Assembly (NCBI GenBank): GCA_900108205.1
Contig: FNUU01000010.1
Coordinates: 50,047-114,046 of the forward strand
Origin: Eubacterium ruminantium
Lineage (GTDB): Bacteria; Bacillota; Clostridia; Lachnospirales; Lachnospiraceae
Direction: 5' to 3'
DNA length: 64,000 bases
Below the pieces are notes generated by a model, which worked only from the letters and a program-made list of their open reading frames with translations, was not told the DNA's origin and did no database searches. The number at the start of each line of letters is the position of its first letter. The first letter of the stretch is position 1. A program made the translations under genes and the position numbers. This document shows, piece after piece, positions 1 to 9,446 of the stretch.

Positions 1-1
1 T

Positions 2-244
2 GAACGTTACAGAGCAACACATACAAAGAAGTTCACGATACAGCGTTACAAAGGTCTTGGTGAGATGGATGCTGACCAGCTTTTTGAAACTACCATGGAT
101 GTGAATAATCGTCTGCTTAAGCAGGTTTCCATAGACAGTGTGGCAGAGGCCACCTCCATCACCCATACGCTCATGGGAAATGATGTTGCGCCTCGCCGCA
201 GCTATATTGAGAAGCACAGCAGGGAAGCAAATATCGATACCTGA
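2..244 (+). CDS. parE: DNA topoisomerase IV subunit B (ParE/GyrB family), C-terminal end only
   Basis: Open from the window edge to TGA at 242-244, giving 80 residues of the C-terminus of a type IIA topoisomerase ATPase subunit. The TOPRIM-end motif QRYKGLGEM is visible, as is the family ending RRSYIEKHSREANIDT, equivalent to RREFIE in GyrB and ParE. The gene begins outside the window. It is followed after 83 nt by the A subunit, the usual parE-parC or gyrB-gyrA order. ParE rather than GyrB is inferred from the partner, whose C-terminus lacks an obvious GyrA box. Confidence 0.88.
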   Translation, partial: ERYRATHTKKFTIQRYKGLGEMDADQLFETTMDVNNRLLKQVSIDSVAEATSITHTLMGNDVAPRRSYIEKHSREANIDT

Positions 245-327
245 TAAAACAGTTAATAGTAATGTTAAGATGAAATGAATCAAATCTTAGTTTGAAAAAG
301 ATGATCGTGATAATGAAGGAGTAAATA

Positions 328-2589
328 ATGGCAGAGAAGATCAGTGCAGTAGACTATGAGTCTGAAATGGGTCAGTCCTATGTCGATTATGCAATGTCAG
401 TTATAACAGAAAGAGCTCTTCCTGATGTAAGAGACGGTCTCAAACCGGTTCAGAGAAGAATACTCTATTCGCTTTCGGAGCTCACATCTTCAGATACGCC
501 ACATAGAAAATGTGCCCGTATTGTCGGTGATACGATGGGTAAGTATCATCCGCACGGTGACAGCTCAATATATGAAGGACTTGTAAATCTTGCTCAGAAT
601 TGGAAGCTTCCGATCCCGCTGGTGGATCCTCATGGTAATTTTGGTGATGTTTCCGGTTCGGGAGCGGCAGCCATGCGTTATACGGAGGCCAGGATTTCAA
701 AATACACAGAAGAAGCCTGCATGAAGGATATTAAATTCTGTAAGGAGGATTTTGTTCCTAATTTTGATGGTACGGAGACGGAACCGACCTATCTTCCATT
801 TCAGGTTCCGAACCTTCTTGTAAGTGGTTCAATGGGCATTGCGGTAGGTATGGCTACAAATATTCCTACGCATAATCTGGGAGAGATAATTGATGGTACA
901 ATTGCATATCTCAAGAATCCGGATATAACCACTGATGAATTGTTGGACATCATTCAGGGGCCGGATTTTGCGACAGGCGGTATCATAAATACTTCCAGAG
1001 AGAATCTCCTTTCCATTTATGAAACCGGTCTCGGAAAACTCAGAGTAAGAGGAAAGGTTGAGATCAGGGATATCGGTCACGGCAGAAAATCTATATGTAT
1101 AACAGAGCTTCCTTTTACAATGATAGGAGGAACAGAAAAATTCCTTAATACCGTAGCGGAGCTTGTAAGAAACAGAGAGCTTCCGCAGGTTGTGGATATA
1201 GCCGACAGGGGCGATAAGGATGGTGAGTGCCTTGCCATTGATGTTAAGAAGGGCACTACAGATGAAGAGATCGATAATATAATCAACATTTTATATAAGA
1301 AGGCAGGGCTTGAAGATACCTATGGTGTTAATATAAACTGCATCAATAACCGTAAGCCGGAGGTTATGGGCCTGAGAAAGATTCTTAAGCTTTATACTGC
1401 GTTTAAGTCGGATGTATATAACAAGAAATATACCAAGCTTCTGGCGGAGCAGGAGGATATTAAGGAGATCAAGGAAGGCCTTCTTGAAGCAGTTGATGTT
1501 ATCGATCTGATAATAGAGATACTTCGTGGATCAAAGACGGTTGCAGTGGCAAAGAGATGTCTTATGACCGGTGAGACGGAGGGCATACATTTCAGATTTA
1601 AAGGTTCGGAGCAGGATGCAAAAGAGCTGCATTTTACCGAAAAACAGACGGATGCCATACTTGCCATGAGGCTTTCAAAGCTTATCGGTCTGGAGATAGA
1701 GGCTCTCAGAAAAGAGCTTGCCGAGGCTGAAAGGCTTATTAAGAAATACAGCAAGCTTCTTGGCTCCAGGGCGGAAATGACACGTCAGATGATCAGTGAC
1801 ATGGAGGAACTGAAAAAATTTGCCAAGCCAAGAATGACCGAGATCCGTGATATCGGAGAGATCAAGATCAAGAAGGCAGAGGAGAAACCTGTAGAAATAT
1901 CGGTTCTTCTGGACAGATTCTATTATCTCAAGTGTATTGACAGAAATATATATGATAAGAATATAGAACAGATTGAGAAGGACTATCGTTTCTCAGTCAA
2001 TACAATGACAGATGACAGGCTGATAGCCTTTTCTGATAAGGGCTTCGCGTATATTATAAAGATTACTGATCTTGTAAAGAAGCAGGCGAAGAAACAGACT
2101 TCCGGTAAGGGCAACAGCATTTTCGGAAAGCTGTCGGACAAGGGTATACAGATTTTCGAGTTCTGCGAGATGGATTCGGATGAAAATGTAGTCTATATAG
2201 CAGCTCTGAGTGAGATAATCACCAGTAATCTGGTTATTGTAACGGATAATGGCCGAGCCAAGAGAACGGAAGGCTTGCAGTTTGATGTAACAAGAAAGAA
2301 GGTTGCGGCAGTCAAGACCGGAGATGTACCGGTTATGGTTAAGCCTGCAAGTGAAGAGGCTTATGTGGCTGTTCGCTCAGATAAGGGATATTTTATAAGA
2401 GTCAAGGCGGCAGATATTTCTGTTCAGGGTAAGGGAGCCGGCGGAATCAGGCTCATTAAGCTTGCTGACGATGATAAGGTTATTCAGGCTGAGGTTGGCG
2501 AGACTTCAGATGCAGCTATCGGAGATGTTGCATTTTCAAGGATCAAGCTTAGCGGAACAGGCAACAAAGGAACAAAACTTAGAGTTTAA
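328..2589 (+). CDS. parC: DNA topoisomerase IV subunit A (ParC/GyrA family)
   Basis: A 753-residue DNA breakage-reunion subunit of a type IIA topoisomerase, acting with the preceding ParE-like subunit to pass DNA duplexes and decatenate chromosomes. The quinolone-determining region GKYHPHGDSSIYEG is near residues 71-84 and the catalytic tyrosine is Tyr118 in AAAMRYTEAR. Ser79 and Glu83 occupy the positions equivalent to E. coli GyrA Ser83 and Asp87, a wild-type-like state. The C-terminal beta-pinwheel region (about 500-753) shows no clear GyrA box (QRRGGKG), which favours ParC over GyrA; a gyrase pair is presumably elsewhere. The start follows GAAGGAG at 315-321. Confidence 0.85.
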   Translation: MAEKISAVDYESEMGQSYVDYAMSVITERALPDVRDGLKPVQRRILYSLSELTSSDTPHRKCARIVGDTMGKYHPHGDSSIYEGLVNLAQNWKLPIPLVDPHGNFGDVSGSGAAAMRYTEARISKYTEEACMKDIKFCKEDFVPNFDGTETEPTYLPFQVPNLLVSGSMGIAVGMATNIPTHNLGEIIDGTIAYLKNPDITTDELLDIIQGPDFATGGIINTSRENLLSIYETGLGKLRVRGKVEIRDIGHGRKSICITELPFTMIGGTEKFLNTVAELVRNRELPQVVDIADRGDKDGECLAIDVKKGTTDEEIDNIINILYKKAGLEDTYGVNINCINNRKPEVMGLRKILKLYTAFKSDVYNKKYTKLLAEQEDIKEIKEGLLEAVDVIDLIIEILRGSKTVAVAKRCLMTGETEGIHFRFKGSEQDAKELHFTEKQTDAILAMRLSKLIGLEIEALRKELAEAERLIKKYSKLLGSRAEMTRQMISDMEELKKFAKPRMTEIRDIGEIKIKKAEEKPVEISVLLDRFYYLKCIDRNIYDKNIEQIEKDYRFSVNTMTDDRLIAFSDKGFAYIIKITDLVKKQAKKQTSGKGNSIFGKLSDKGIQIFEFCEMDSDENVVYIAALSEIITSNLVIVTDNGRAKRTEGLQFDVTRKKVAAVKTGDVPVMVKPASEEAYVAVRSDKGYFIRVKAADISVQGKGAGGIRLIKLADDDKVIQAEVGETSDAAIGDVAFSRIKLSGTGNKGTKLRV

Positions 2590-2612
2590 TTATCGGTTTC
2601 AGAGGTAAGGAC

Positions 2613-2888
2613 ATGGGAATTGTCAGAGAACATTATATTTTCAGAGGAAATGTGCAGGGAGTAGGTTTCCGCTACACAGCAAAGTATGCAGCCAGGGCTT
2701 ACGGGCTTACCGGATGGGTAAAAAACTGCTATGATGGTTCCGTGGAAATGGAGCTTCAGGGAGAGCAGGAGCTGATAGGAAATGTTCTTAAAGAGATTTA
2801 CGGCGGAAGCTATATTCAAATAAACGATATAGAAAGAAAAAGATTACCGCTGGAAGCTGATGAAAGACAGTTTAAAGTGAGATTCTGA
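2613..2888 (+). CDS. acyP: Acylphosphatase
   Basis: A 91-residue acylphosphatase, the usual family length, hydrolysing carboxyl-phosphate bonds of small acyl phosphates. The signature phosphate-binding loop GNVQGVGFRYT lies near residues 13-23, with the catalytic arginine in GFR and the catalytic asparagine in GWVKNCYDGSVE. The gene is 23 nt after parC and 13 nt before the S66 peptidase, so it is probably cotranscribed. It is a cytoplasmic housekeeping enzyme. Confidence 0.92.
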   Translation: MGIVREHYIFRGNVQGVGFRYTAKYAARAYGLTGWVKNCYDGSVEMELQGEQELIGNVLKEIYGGSYIQINDIERKRLPLEADERQFKVRF

Positions 2889-2901
2889 CAGGAGGTTTAA
2901 T

Positions 2902-3927
2902 ATGAGATACCCGAAATTTTTAGAGGATGGCGGAACTATCGGCTTTGTTGCGCCTTCATTTGGATGTAATATAGAACCTTACAGATCATGTTTTGATAAT
3001 GCGCTGAAAAGATTTAAGGAGAGAGGTTATAACACTCTGCTTGGACCTAATTGTTATAAGGGAGAAGGCGTTGGTATAAGCAATACACCTGAAAAATGCG
3101 GTGCAGAGCTTGTTGAAATGTATAAGTCTCCGGATTCGGATGTGATTATTTCCTGCGGCGGAGGAGAGCTTATGTGCGAAGTTCTTCCTTTTATAGAGTG
3201 GGAGAGTTTGAAGCAGGCAGAACCGAAATGGTATCTTGGTTATTCGGATAATACAAATTTCACATATCTTTCCACAATCCTTATGGATACAGCGGCAATT
3301 TACGGACCATGTGCGCCTTCATTTGGCACAGAACCTCTTGGTGAGTCTCTGGAGGATGCGTTTTCATTGCTCACAGGCAGGATAAGCTCTGTACATAATT
3401 ATGAAAAATGGGAGAAGGAGAGCCTGAAGGATGAGGAACATCCATTGGTTCCATATAATCTGACAGAGCCTTTTGCTATGAAGATATTTCCTGAAAAGGA
3501 AAGGGTTTCTTTTGAGGGAAGGCTGATCGGTGGCTGTGTTGACTGTCTTGTCAATCTGCTCGGAACGAGATTTGATAAAACGGCGGATTTCCTTGAAAAA
3601 TATAAGGAGGACGGATTTATATGGTTCCTTGAATGCTGTGATCTGAATCCGATGAGTATGAGGAGAGCCTTCTTTCAGATGAAGGAAGCAGGTTGGTTCA
3701 AATATGCCAAAGGCTTTCTTATTGGAAGACCGCTGCATTTCGGCGAAGAAATGATGGGAGTAGATCAGTATAATGCAGTAACAGCCATAATAGGTGAACT
3801 GGGGGTTCCGATCATTATGGATCTTGATATCGGTCATCTTCCTCCGCAGATGCCACTGATCAGCGGGGCTATGGCAGAGGTTACAGCGGGCGATAATGCT
3901 GTACAGATTGATTATAAATACATATAA
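2902..3927 (+). CDS. S66 family peptidase (LD-carboxypeptidase / MccF-like)
   Basis: A 341-residue serine peptidase of family S66. The nucleophile is Ser115 in LGYSDNTNF, with Glu244 in WFLECCDLNP and His312 in DIGHLPPQMPLISG completing the Ser-Glu-His triad. Family members either trim tetrapeptides from recycled murein (LdcA) or cleave acyl-sulfamoyl nucleotides of microcin C type (MccF). The subtype cannot be decided from sequence alone. There is no signal peptide, so it is cytoplasmic. It starts after a strong AGGAGG at 2890-2895 and is probably the last gene of the parC-acyP unit. Confidence 0.82.
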   Translation: MRYPKFLEDGGTIGFVAPSFGCNIEPYRSCFDNALKRFKERGYNTLLGPNCYKGEGVGISNTPEKCGAELVEMYKSPDSDVIISCGGGELMCEVLPFIEWESLKQAEPKWYLGYSDNTNFTYLSTILMDTAAIYGPCAPSFGTEPLGESLEDAFSLLTGRISSVHNYEKWEKESLKDEEHPLVPYNLTEPFAMKIFPEKERVSFEGRLIGGCVDCLVNLLGTRFDKTADFLEKYKEDGFIWFLECCDLNPMSMRRAFFQMKEAGWFKYAKGFLIGRPLHFGEEMMGVDQYNAVTAIIGELGVPIIMDLDIGHLPPQMPLISGAMAEVTAGDNAVQIDYKYI

Positions 3928-4117
3928 AACGACCGCAATGTGTATTGTGCATAATGTTTTAAAATAGACTATTGTATTGTGCAGAACTAACAAAAATGGC
4001 CTAAAACACTTGACCAATTCCTTTTTTAAGAATATAATGTGCCTTACCTAAAAATTAATTGTTTTGTAACATTTTTGAAATTTTGTTTAAACAATTAGCT
4101 TAAAAAAGGAGAATTTT

Positions 4118-4993
4118 ATGAAATTTGATAAGGATTTTGATGTTGATGATATCAAGGCAGTCAGAAATGTTAAGAATTTCGCCGAGAAACATAACATTAA
4201 AGGTGTTGTCAAAAAGTACTCAAAGAAGATAGAAAGCGCGATGGTTATCGCAGCACTTGGTGTGATCTGCATGGTTTCAATTACTGCCGGAAAGACCAGT
4301 GATGTTCCTTCAGACGGAAGAATGCTTTCAGTATCAGATGTTAAGGCTGAGGCTGTTGGATTTGACAATTCTGTTGATAAGGTTTCCTATGAGGATATGG
4401 TAGGACTTAAATTCGAATCTGATCAGTATGCAAAGATTGAGGTTTCAGAAAAGAATTATGAAACTGTTCTTCTTGCCAAGGATCAGGATGAGAAGAATAA
4501 GCAGGCACTTCGCCAGTTAGAGCTGGAGAAGCAGGAAGAGATCAAGAAGGAAGCTGAAGCAAAGAAGGCTGAAGAGGAAAGACAGAGAGCTGAAGCTGAG
4601 AGAAAGAGACAGGCCGAGCATGAGGATTATGCAGTATTAATAGATGCAACTGATGATGAGGCTACTACTGAGGTTGTTCCTGAAGATTCTGATACAGGCG
4701 ATGCAGTTTATTACGGAGAGTTTGAAGCTACAGCATATTGTTCGTGCTCTTACTGCTGCGGAAAGTCAGATGGTATAACAGCAAGTGGTACATATGCTAC
4801 TGCAGGAAGAACTGTTGCGGCAGATACAAGCGTATTTCCGTTTGGTACAAGACTTCTTATAAATGGTCATGTTTATGTAGTTGAGGACGTTGGTGGAGCT
4901 ATCGGCGGATACAGACTTGATATATACTTTGATTCGCATCAGGATGCTCTTAACTGGGGCAGAAGAACAGTATCTGTATATGTTCTCAAATAA
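4118..4993 (+). CDS. 3D-domain protein, membrane-anchored cell-wall protein
   Basis: A 291-residue protein with an N-terminal cytoplasmic stretch, one membrane segment near residues 40-58 (AMVIAALGVICMVSITAG) and a charged Glu/Lys/Ala coiled coil near 125-170. The C-terminal 3D domain (about 197-291) shows the three-aspartate pattern: VAADTSVFPFGT, VEDVGGAIGG and LDIYFDS. 3D domains form a double-psi beta barrel related to lytic transglycosylases (Rpf2, YocH, YabE), so an extracytoplasmic role in peptidoglycan turnover is inferred. Cysteines in AYCSCSYCCGKSDG are typical of clostridial members. RBS is AAGGAG, and a strong terminator follows directly, so it is a single-gene unit. Confidence 0.82.
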   Translation: MKFDKDFDVDDIKAVRNVKNFAEKHNIKGVVKKYSKKIESAMVIAALGVICMVSITAGKTSDVPSDGRMLSVSDVKAEAVGFDNSVDKVSYEDMVGLKFESDQYAKIEVSEKNYETVLLAKDQDEKNKQALRQLELEKQEEIKKEAEAKKAEEERQRAEAERKRQAEHEDYAVLIDATDDEATTEVVPEDSDTGDAVYYGEFEATAYCSCSYCCGKSDGITASGTYATAGRTVAADTSVFPFGTRLLINGHVYVVEDVGGAIGGYRLDIYFDSHQDALNWGRRTVSVYVLK

Positions 4994-5005
4994 AACAGAA
5001 TATTG

Positions 5006-5041
5006 AAAAAAAGACATCCTGTAAATCGGGATGTCTTTTTT
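5006..5041 (+). terminator. Intrinsic terminator after the 3D-domain gene
   Basis: A 12-bp stem, AAAAAGACATCC (5008-5019) with GGATGTCTTTTT (5029-5040), around a nine-base loop, ending in a T-run. It lies 13 nt after the 3D-domain stop codon. Confidence 0.9.
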
Positions 5042-5119
5042 CTTGCATTTATTTGGAGAATATTATAGACTATATGCGACTATGCTTTCGTGGCTTTTGT
5101 TTGAAAGGAATATTCTTCG

Positions 5120-7312
5120 ATGGATATAATGTCGATATTACAATTACTGGGAGGACTTGGGCTTTTCCTGTATGGAATGAGTCTTATGTGTTCTTCTCTT
5201 GAAAAACTTGCCGGCTCCGGTCTGGAAAGATTCTTGGAGAAGCTTACCACAGGAAAAAGCAAGGCATCCGGAAGGATCAAGGGCTGGGTATTCGGAACCG
5301 GTGTAACCGCAGTCATACAAAGCTCGGCTGCTGTTACTATTATGATAAGCGGTTTTGCAAATGCGGGCATCATGAAGCTGACTCAGGCTATGCCAGTCGT
5401 GTTTGGTTCGAATGTCGGTAGTACTGCTACCGCACAGATTCTCCGACTTGGTGACGTCAGCTCGGATAATATAATACTTCAACTGATAAAGCCGGCATCC
5501 TTTGCTCCTATGCTGGTAGGTACCGGTGCCTTTATCTTACTTTTTGGAAAGAAGAAAAAACCGAAACAGATAGCCGGTATCATAGTCGGACTGGGAATGC
5601 TCTTCTATGGTATGACACTTATGGAGAGTGTATTTGAACCGCTCAGATCTTCTGCAAAATTTCAGGCACTTTTCTCGAAATTCAGTAATCCGTTTCTGGG
5701 ATTCCTTGCGGGACTTCTGATCACAGCAATAATCCAGAGCTCCAGTGCTGCGGTGGGTATACTTCAGGCCCTGTCTGCTACAGGAAATATTACCTACGCC
5801 ATGACGATTCCTATTATCATAGGTGTCAATGTAGGAAAATGTATGCCTATAGTGCTCAGTATGCTTGGGGCAAATAAGAAGGCGCGTAAGGTTTCATTTG
5901 GATATATATTCTTTAATATATTTGGAGCCGTAGTATCAATGACGGCTGTTTATACAATTTATTATACTGTTGGTATTGCATTTTTTGACAATACAGTAAA
6001 CAGAGGTGATATTGCTACGATTCACCTTCTCTTCAATGTATTGATCAGCATTGTCATTCTTCCGTTTACCGATAAGATCGTTTCTGCGGCTGATCGTATA
6101 ATCGGCAAGGATGAGATGGGCGAACAGGATCTTGAGCTTTCAAAGCTTGATGATATGCTTCTTAACACGCCGACCATTGCTCTTGAGCAGTGTAAAGCGC
6201 TGATCATAAAAATGGGAGAAGCAATACTCTGGAATTATAAGACTGCCACCGATATGATCTATTCATATGATGCGGCGAGATTTACAGAGCTTGAAAAGAA
6301 TGAAAATTTTATAGATAAATGTGAAACAGTGCTGTCTTCATATATAATCAGAATTGACAGGAAACGTCTTACTGCAGATGATAAACTCATCGTTTCCGAG
6401 ATACTCAATTCCATCAGCGATTTTGAGCGAATGGGAGATCACTGTATGAGCATCGCATATGTCGCAAAGGACAAAAATGAAGGCGGATTCCATTTTTCAC
6501 CTGAAGGACACCGGGAGGTGGATACCATGATCGCAGCTGTGGAATATGCGGTAGAGACAGTATTTACTTCCTTCAGGCAGGACGAGGTTAAGCTTTCTGT
6601 CAGGGTTGAGCCTCTTTCGGAAACTGTAAAGAAGCTTGTGGATATCATAAAGGCCAATCATGTTGAAAGACTTCAGAACGGGCAGTGCAGTATCGAAGGC
6701 GGCGTATATCTCTTCGATCTTCTTAACAGCTTTGAGAGAATTGCATCGCATTCGGCAAACATTTCTCTTCATGTTATAAAGAGACTTCGTAAAGACAGAA
6801 ACTTTGATGAAATGCACGGTCATGCAAATGATAACTTCAGTGAAGAGTATAAAGCACTTCTCAGATATTATGAATCAAAATATATTGATCCTGTACTGGT
6901 TCCGATGGCACCTTCTGAAAGGGAAAGACTTCTCAGAGAGGGAGAGGAACGTGTTAATGCTCTGAAGAATAAGGATAATCATGAAGAGCTTGAACAGATT
7001 TCCGCAGCAGTATCAGAGAGTGAGCGGCTCCGGGAGACTGCAGCTACGTCTGCGAATACATCTGATGAGGTAATATCAGAGAGTAATACAGGCTTGGAAG
7101 GATCAGACAGTTCAAAACCGGATTCTGAACAGTCAGATGCCGAAAAGGATGAGAAGTCATCTGGTAAAAAGGATGATAAAGAAAAGAATATAAAGAATAA
7201 AAATAAGTCTGACAAAACAAAGTCAGATAAAGATAAAAATAAAGCAGCCGTACATAAGGATGAGGATAAACATTCAGGCAAGAACGGCGGCAAGAAGAAT
7301 AAGAAAGGATAA
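5120..7312 (+). CDS. Na+/phosphate cotransporter family protein with PhoU domain
   Basis: A 730-residue inner-membrane protein. Residues about 1-310 form the NptA/PNaS-type transporter with two inverted repeats, each carrying a QSS motif (AVIQSSAAVTIM near 66, AIIQSSSAAVGIL near 212). About residues 350-560 are a PhoU-like helical domain. The last 90 or so residues are a very charged low-complexity Ser/Glu/Asp/Lys tail ending KKNKKG, likely disordered and cytoplasmic. The family imports phosphate with sodium; the PhoU part is thought to be regulatory. It is 5 nt upstream of thrC. The tail is longer than I would expect for this family. Confidence 0.85.
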   Translation: MDIMSILQLLGGLGLFLYGMSLMCSSLEKLAGSGLERFLEKLTTGKSKASGRIKGWVFGTGVTAVIQSSAAVTIMISGFANAGIMKLTQAMPVVFGSNVGSTATAQILRLGDVSSDNIILQLIKPASFAPMLVGTGAFILLFGKKKKPKQIAGIIVGLGMLFYGMTLMESVFEPLRSSAKFQALFSKFSNPFLGFLAGLLITAIIQSSSAAVGILQALSATGNITYAMTIPIIIGVNVGKCMPIVLSMLGANKKARKVSFGYIFFNIFGAVVSMTAVYTIYYTVGIAFFDNTVNRGDIATIHLLFNVLISIVILPFTDKIVSAADRIIGKDEMGEQDLELSKLDDMLLNTPTIALEQCKALIIKMGEAILWNYKTATDMIYSYDAARFTELEKNENFIDKCETVLSSYIIRIDRKRLTADDKLIVSEILNSISDFERMGDHCMSIAYVAKDKNEGGFHFSPEGHREVDTMIAAVEYAVETVFTSFRQDEVKLSVRVEPLSETVKKLVDIIKANHVERLQNGQCSIEGGVYLFDLLNSFERIASHSANISLHVIKRLRKDRNFDEMHGHANDNFSEEYKALLRYYESKYIDPVLVPMAPSERERLLREGEERVNALKNKDNHEELEQISAAVSESERLRETAATSANTSDEVISESNTGLEGSDSSKPDSEQSDAEKDEKSSGKKDDKEKNIKNKNKSDKTKSDKDKNKAAVHKDEDKHSGKNGGKKNKKG

Positions 7313-7317
7313 GGGCT

Positions 7318-8796
7318 ATGATATATAGAAGCACAAGAAATTCACAGGAAACAGCAACAGCATCTGAGGCAATCCTTAAGGGACTTGCAGAAAATGGAGG
7401 ACTTTTTGTTCCTGACGAGATTCCTGCAATGGATAAGACCCTTGAAGAGCTTTCAAAAATGGATTACAGAGAAGTGGCTTTTGAAGTAATGAAGCTGATG
7501 TTTACAGATTTTACTGAGGAAGAACTTAAGTACTGTATAAATAATGCCTATGATGACAAGTTTGATACAAAGCTGATAGCTCCTGTAGTTAAGCATCACG
7601 ATGCATATTATATTGAACTTTTCCATGGAAAGACAATAGCATTTAAGGATATGGCTCTTTCCATACTTCCATATCTTCTTACAACTTCTGCTAAGAAGAA
7701 TAATATTAAAAATGATATTGTTATCCTTACAGCAACTTCAGGAGACACAGGAAAGGCAGCTCTTGCAGGCTTTGCTGATGTTCCGGGTACAAGAATAGCA
7801 GTATTCTATCCTAAGAACGGTGTAAGTCCTGTTCAGGAAAAGCAGATGGTTACAGAAAAGGGCAAGAATACATTTGTTGCCGGTATTACAGGTAACTTTG
7901 ATGATGCTCAGACCGGTGTTAAGAAAATGTTCCAGGATAAGGAGCTTGCTGCTTACCTTGATGAGAAGGGCTTCCAGTTCTCTTCTGCAAATTCGATCAA
8001 TATCGGACGTCTTGTTCCTCAGATGGTTTACTATGTATACTCATACACAAGACTGGTGGCTGATAAGGTTATAAAGGCAGGAGATAAGATCAATATTGTT
8101 GTGCCTACAGGTAACTTTGGAAATATCCTTGCTGCATATTATGCAAGCATTATGTGCCTTCCTGTTAATAAATTCATTTGCGCATCAAATGATAATAAGG
8201 TGCTCTATGATTTCTTTGCAACAGGTGAATATGATAAAAATCGTGAATTTATTCTTACAACTTCACCATCAATGGATATTCTCATTTCAAGCAATCTTGA
8301 AAGACTTATCTACCATATTGCAGGTGATAATGCAGAGAAGAATGCAGAACTTATGAAGTCTCTGAATGAAACCGGAAAATATGAGATCACAGATGAGATG
8401 AAGCAGAAGTTATACAGCTTCTATGGCGGATATGCAACTGAGAAGGAAGTTGCAGAGCAGATCAAGCTTGTGTATGATGAAGACGGATATATCATGGATA
8501 CACATACGGCTGTTGCTTCAAAGGTTTATGATAAGTATAAGGCTGAAACAGGTGATGCTTCAGTTACACTGATCGCTTCAACCGCAAGTCCGTACAAATT
8601 TACAAGAAGTGTTCTTACAGCGATTGATCCTTCATATGATGAGAAGGGTGATTTCGAACTTGTGGATGAACTTAATAAGCTTTCGGGAGTAAAGGTTCCG
8701 AATGCAGTTGAAGAGATCAGAAATGCAGATATAATCCATAAGACTGTATGCGATAAGGAAGATATGGAGACAGTTGTTAAGAACTTTTTAGTGTAG
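7318..8796 (+). CDS. thrC: Threonine synthase
   Basis: A 492-residue PLP enzyme converting O-phosphohomoserine to threonine. The PLP lysine lies in GKTIAFKDMALS near residue 110. The phosphate-binding TATSGDTGKAAL motif and the NFGNILAAYYA loop are present. The N-terminus MIYRSTRNSQ and the length match the longer ThrC class (ThrC2-like, as in E. coli and yeast). Start ATG 7318 follows AAGGATAAGGGCT at the end of the transporter gene. It is cytoplasmic and the last step of threonine synthesis. Confidence 0.93.
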   Translation: MIYRSTRNSQETATASEAILKGLAENGGLFVPDEIPAMDKTLEELSKMDYREVAFEVMKLMFTDFTEEELKYCINNAYDDKFDTKLIAPVVKHHDAYYIELFHGKTIAFKDMALSILPYLLTTSAKKNNIKNDIVILTATSGDTGKAALAGFADVPGTRIAVFYPKNGVSPVQEKQMVTEKGKNTFVAGITGNFDDAQTGVKKMFQDKELAAYLDEKGFQFSSANSINIGRLVPQMVYYVYSYTRLVADKVIKAGDKINIVVPTGNFGNILAAYYASIMCLPVNKFICASNDNKVLYDFFATGEYDKNREFILTTSPSMDILISSNLERLIYHIAGDNAEKNAELMKSLNETGKYEITDEMKQKLYSFYGGYATEKEVAEQIKLVYDEDGYIMDTHTAVASKVYDKYKAETGDASVTLIASTASPYKFTRSVLTAIDPSYDEKGDFELVDELNKLSGVKVPNAVEEIRNADIIHKTVCDKEDMETVVKNFLV

Positions 8797-8831
8797 TTGT
8801 CTAAAAAATAATTCGGCAGGCAAGTATTCAG

Positions 8832-8859
8832 TTGAATTATTTAAGAACAGTTATATAAG
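8832..8859 (+). promoter_or_regulatory. Putative sigma-A promoter of the que operon
   Basis: TTGAAT (8832-8837), a 16-nt spacer, then TATAAG (8854-8859). The predicted start near 8866 falls just before the riboswitch-like hairpin that begins at 8885. It is inferred from consensus match and position. Confidence 0.5.
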
Positions 8860-8884
8860 TATGATATGACGGTAATTTAATAAC

Positions 8885-8976
8885 AGCAGTTCGTTTGCAC
8901 CATCCTGCTTTATCAAAACCAGGGCTCTGAGAAGCGTAGCTTCTTTATTGGGGTGCAGTATGGCTGCACCCCTTTT
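8885..8976 (+). promoter_or_regulatory. Putative preQ1-I riboswitch with terminator expression platform
   Basis: Upstream of queD-queE-folE-queC. AGCAG (8885-8889) pairs with CTGCT (8905-8909), followed by the A-rich tail TATCAAAACCAGGG. That order (short P1, loop starting TTC, A-rich tail) is the preQ1-I layout, although the loop is longer than the B. subtilis type. A small AGAAGC/GCTTCT hairpin follows at 8930-8944. A perfect 9-bp terminator then follows: GGGGTGCAG (8950-8958) and CTGCACCCC (8964-8972) plus TTTT. TTGCACC in the aptamer loop (8895-8901) can pair with GGTGCAG in the terminator 5' arm (8952-8958), giving a plausible antiterminator. The ligand is inferred from the genes. Confidence 0.62.
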
Positions 8977-8990
8977 AGATTGGAGAGAGT

Positions 8991-9419
8991 ATGTATATTT
9001 TATCTACAAAATCAGATTTTGACAGTGCACATTTTCTTAAGGATTATGATGGGAAATGCGCAAATATTCATGGACACAGATGGACAGTAAGCATTGATGT
9101 GGAAGGCAGCAAGCTGGAGGAGAGCGGTTCCTACAGAGGTATGGTTGTGGATTTTTCCGAGCTTAAGAAGTCTCTCAGAAAGCTTACAAAGGCCCTTGAT
9201 CATGCATTTATCATGGAGGAAGGTTCTCTCAAAGCGTCTACCAGAGCTGCTTTGGAAGAGGAAGGCTTCAAACTCATAACATTTCCATTCAGACCTACCG
9301 CAGAGAATTTTGCAAAATATTTCTATGATAAGATGAGTGAGGCAGGATATAAGGTTGCAAAGGTTTCTGTATATGAAACACCAAATAATATTGCCTCATA
9401 TGTTCCGGATAAAAACTAG
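8991..9419 (+). CDS. queD: 6-carboxy-5,6,7,8-tetrahydropterin synthase QueD
   Basis: A 142-residue member of the PTPS/QueD family, converting dihydroneopterin triphosphate to 6-carboxytetrahydropterin in queuosine precursor synthesis. Zinc ligands are the histidine of SAHFL near residue 14 and the two histidines of NIHGHRW near 27-29. The catalytic Asp-His pair is in LDHAF. It is the first gene behind the preQ1-type leader and is followed by queE after 27 nt. Confidence 0.9.
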   Translation: MYILSTKSDFDSAHFLKDYDGKCANIHGHRWTVSIDVEGSKLEESGSYRGMVVDFSELKKSLRKLTKALDHAFIMEEGSLKASTRAALEEEGFKLITFPFRPTAENFAKYFYDKMSEAGYKVAKVSVYETPNNIASYVPDKN

Positions 9420-9446
9420 TATATACCGGGCAGGGAGTATTAAAAA

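Noticed and set aside
328..2589. DNA gyrase subunit A
   Set aside because: The breakage-reunion region fits both, but no GyrA-box is visible in the C-terminal domain; ParC is preferred though not certain.
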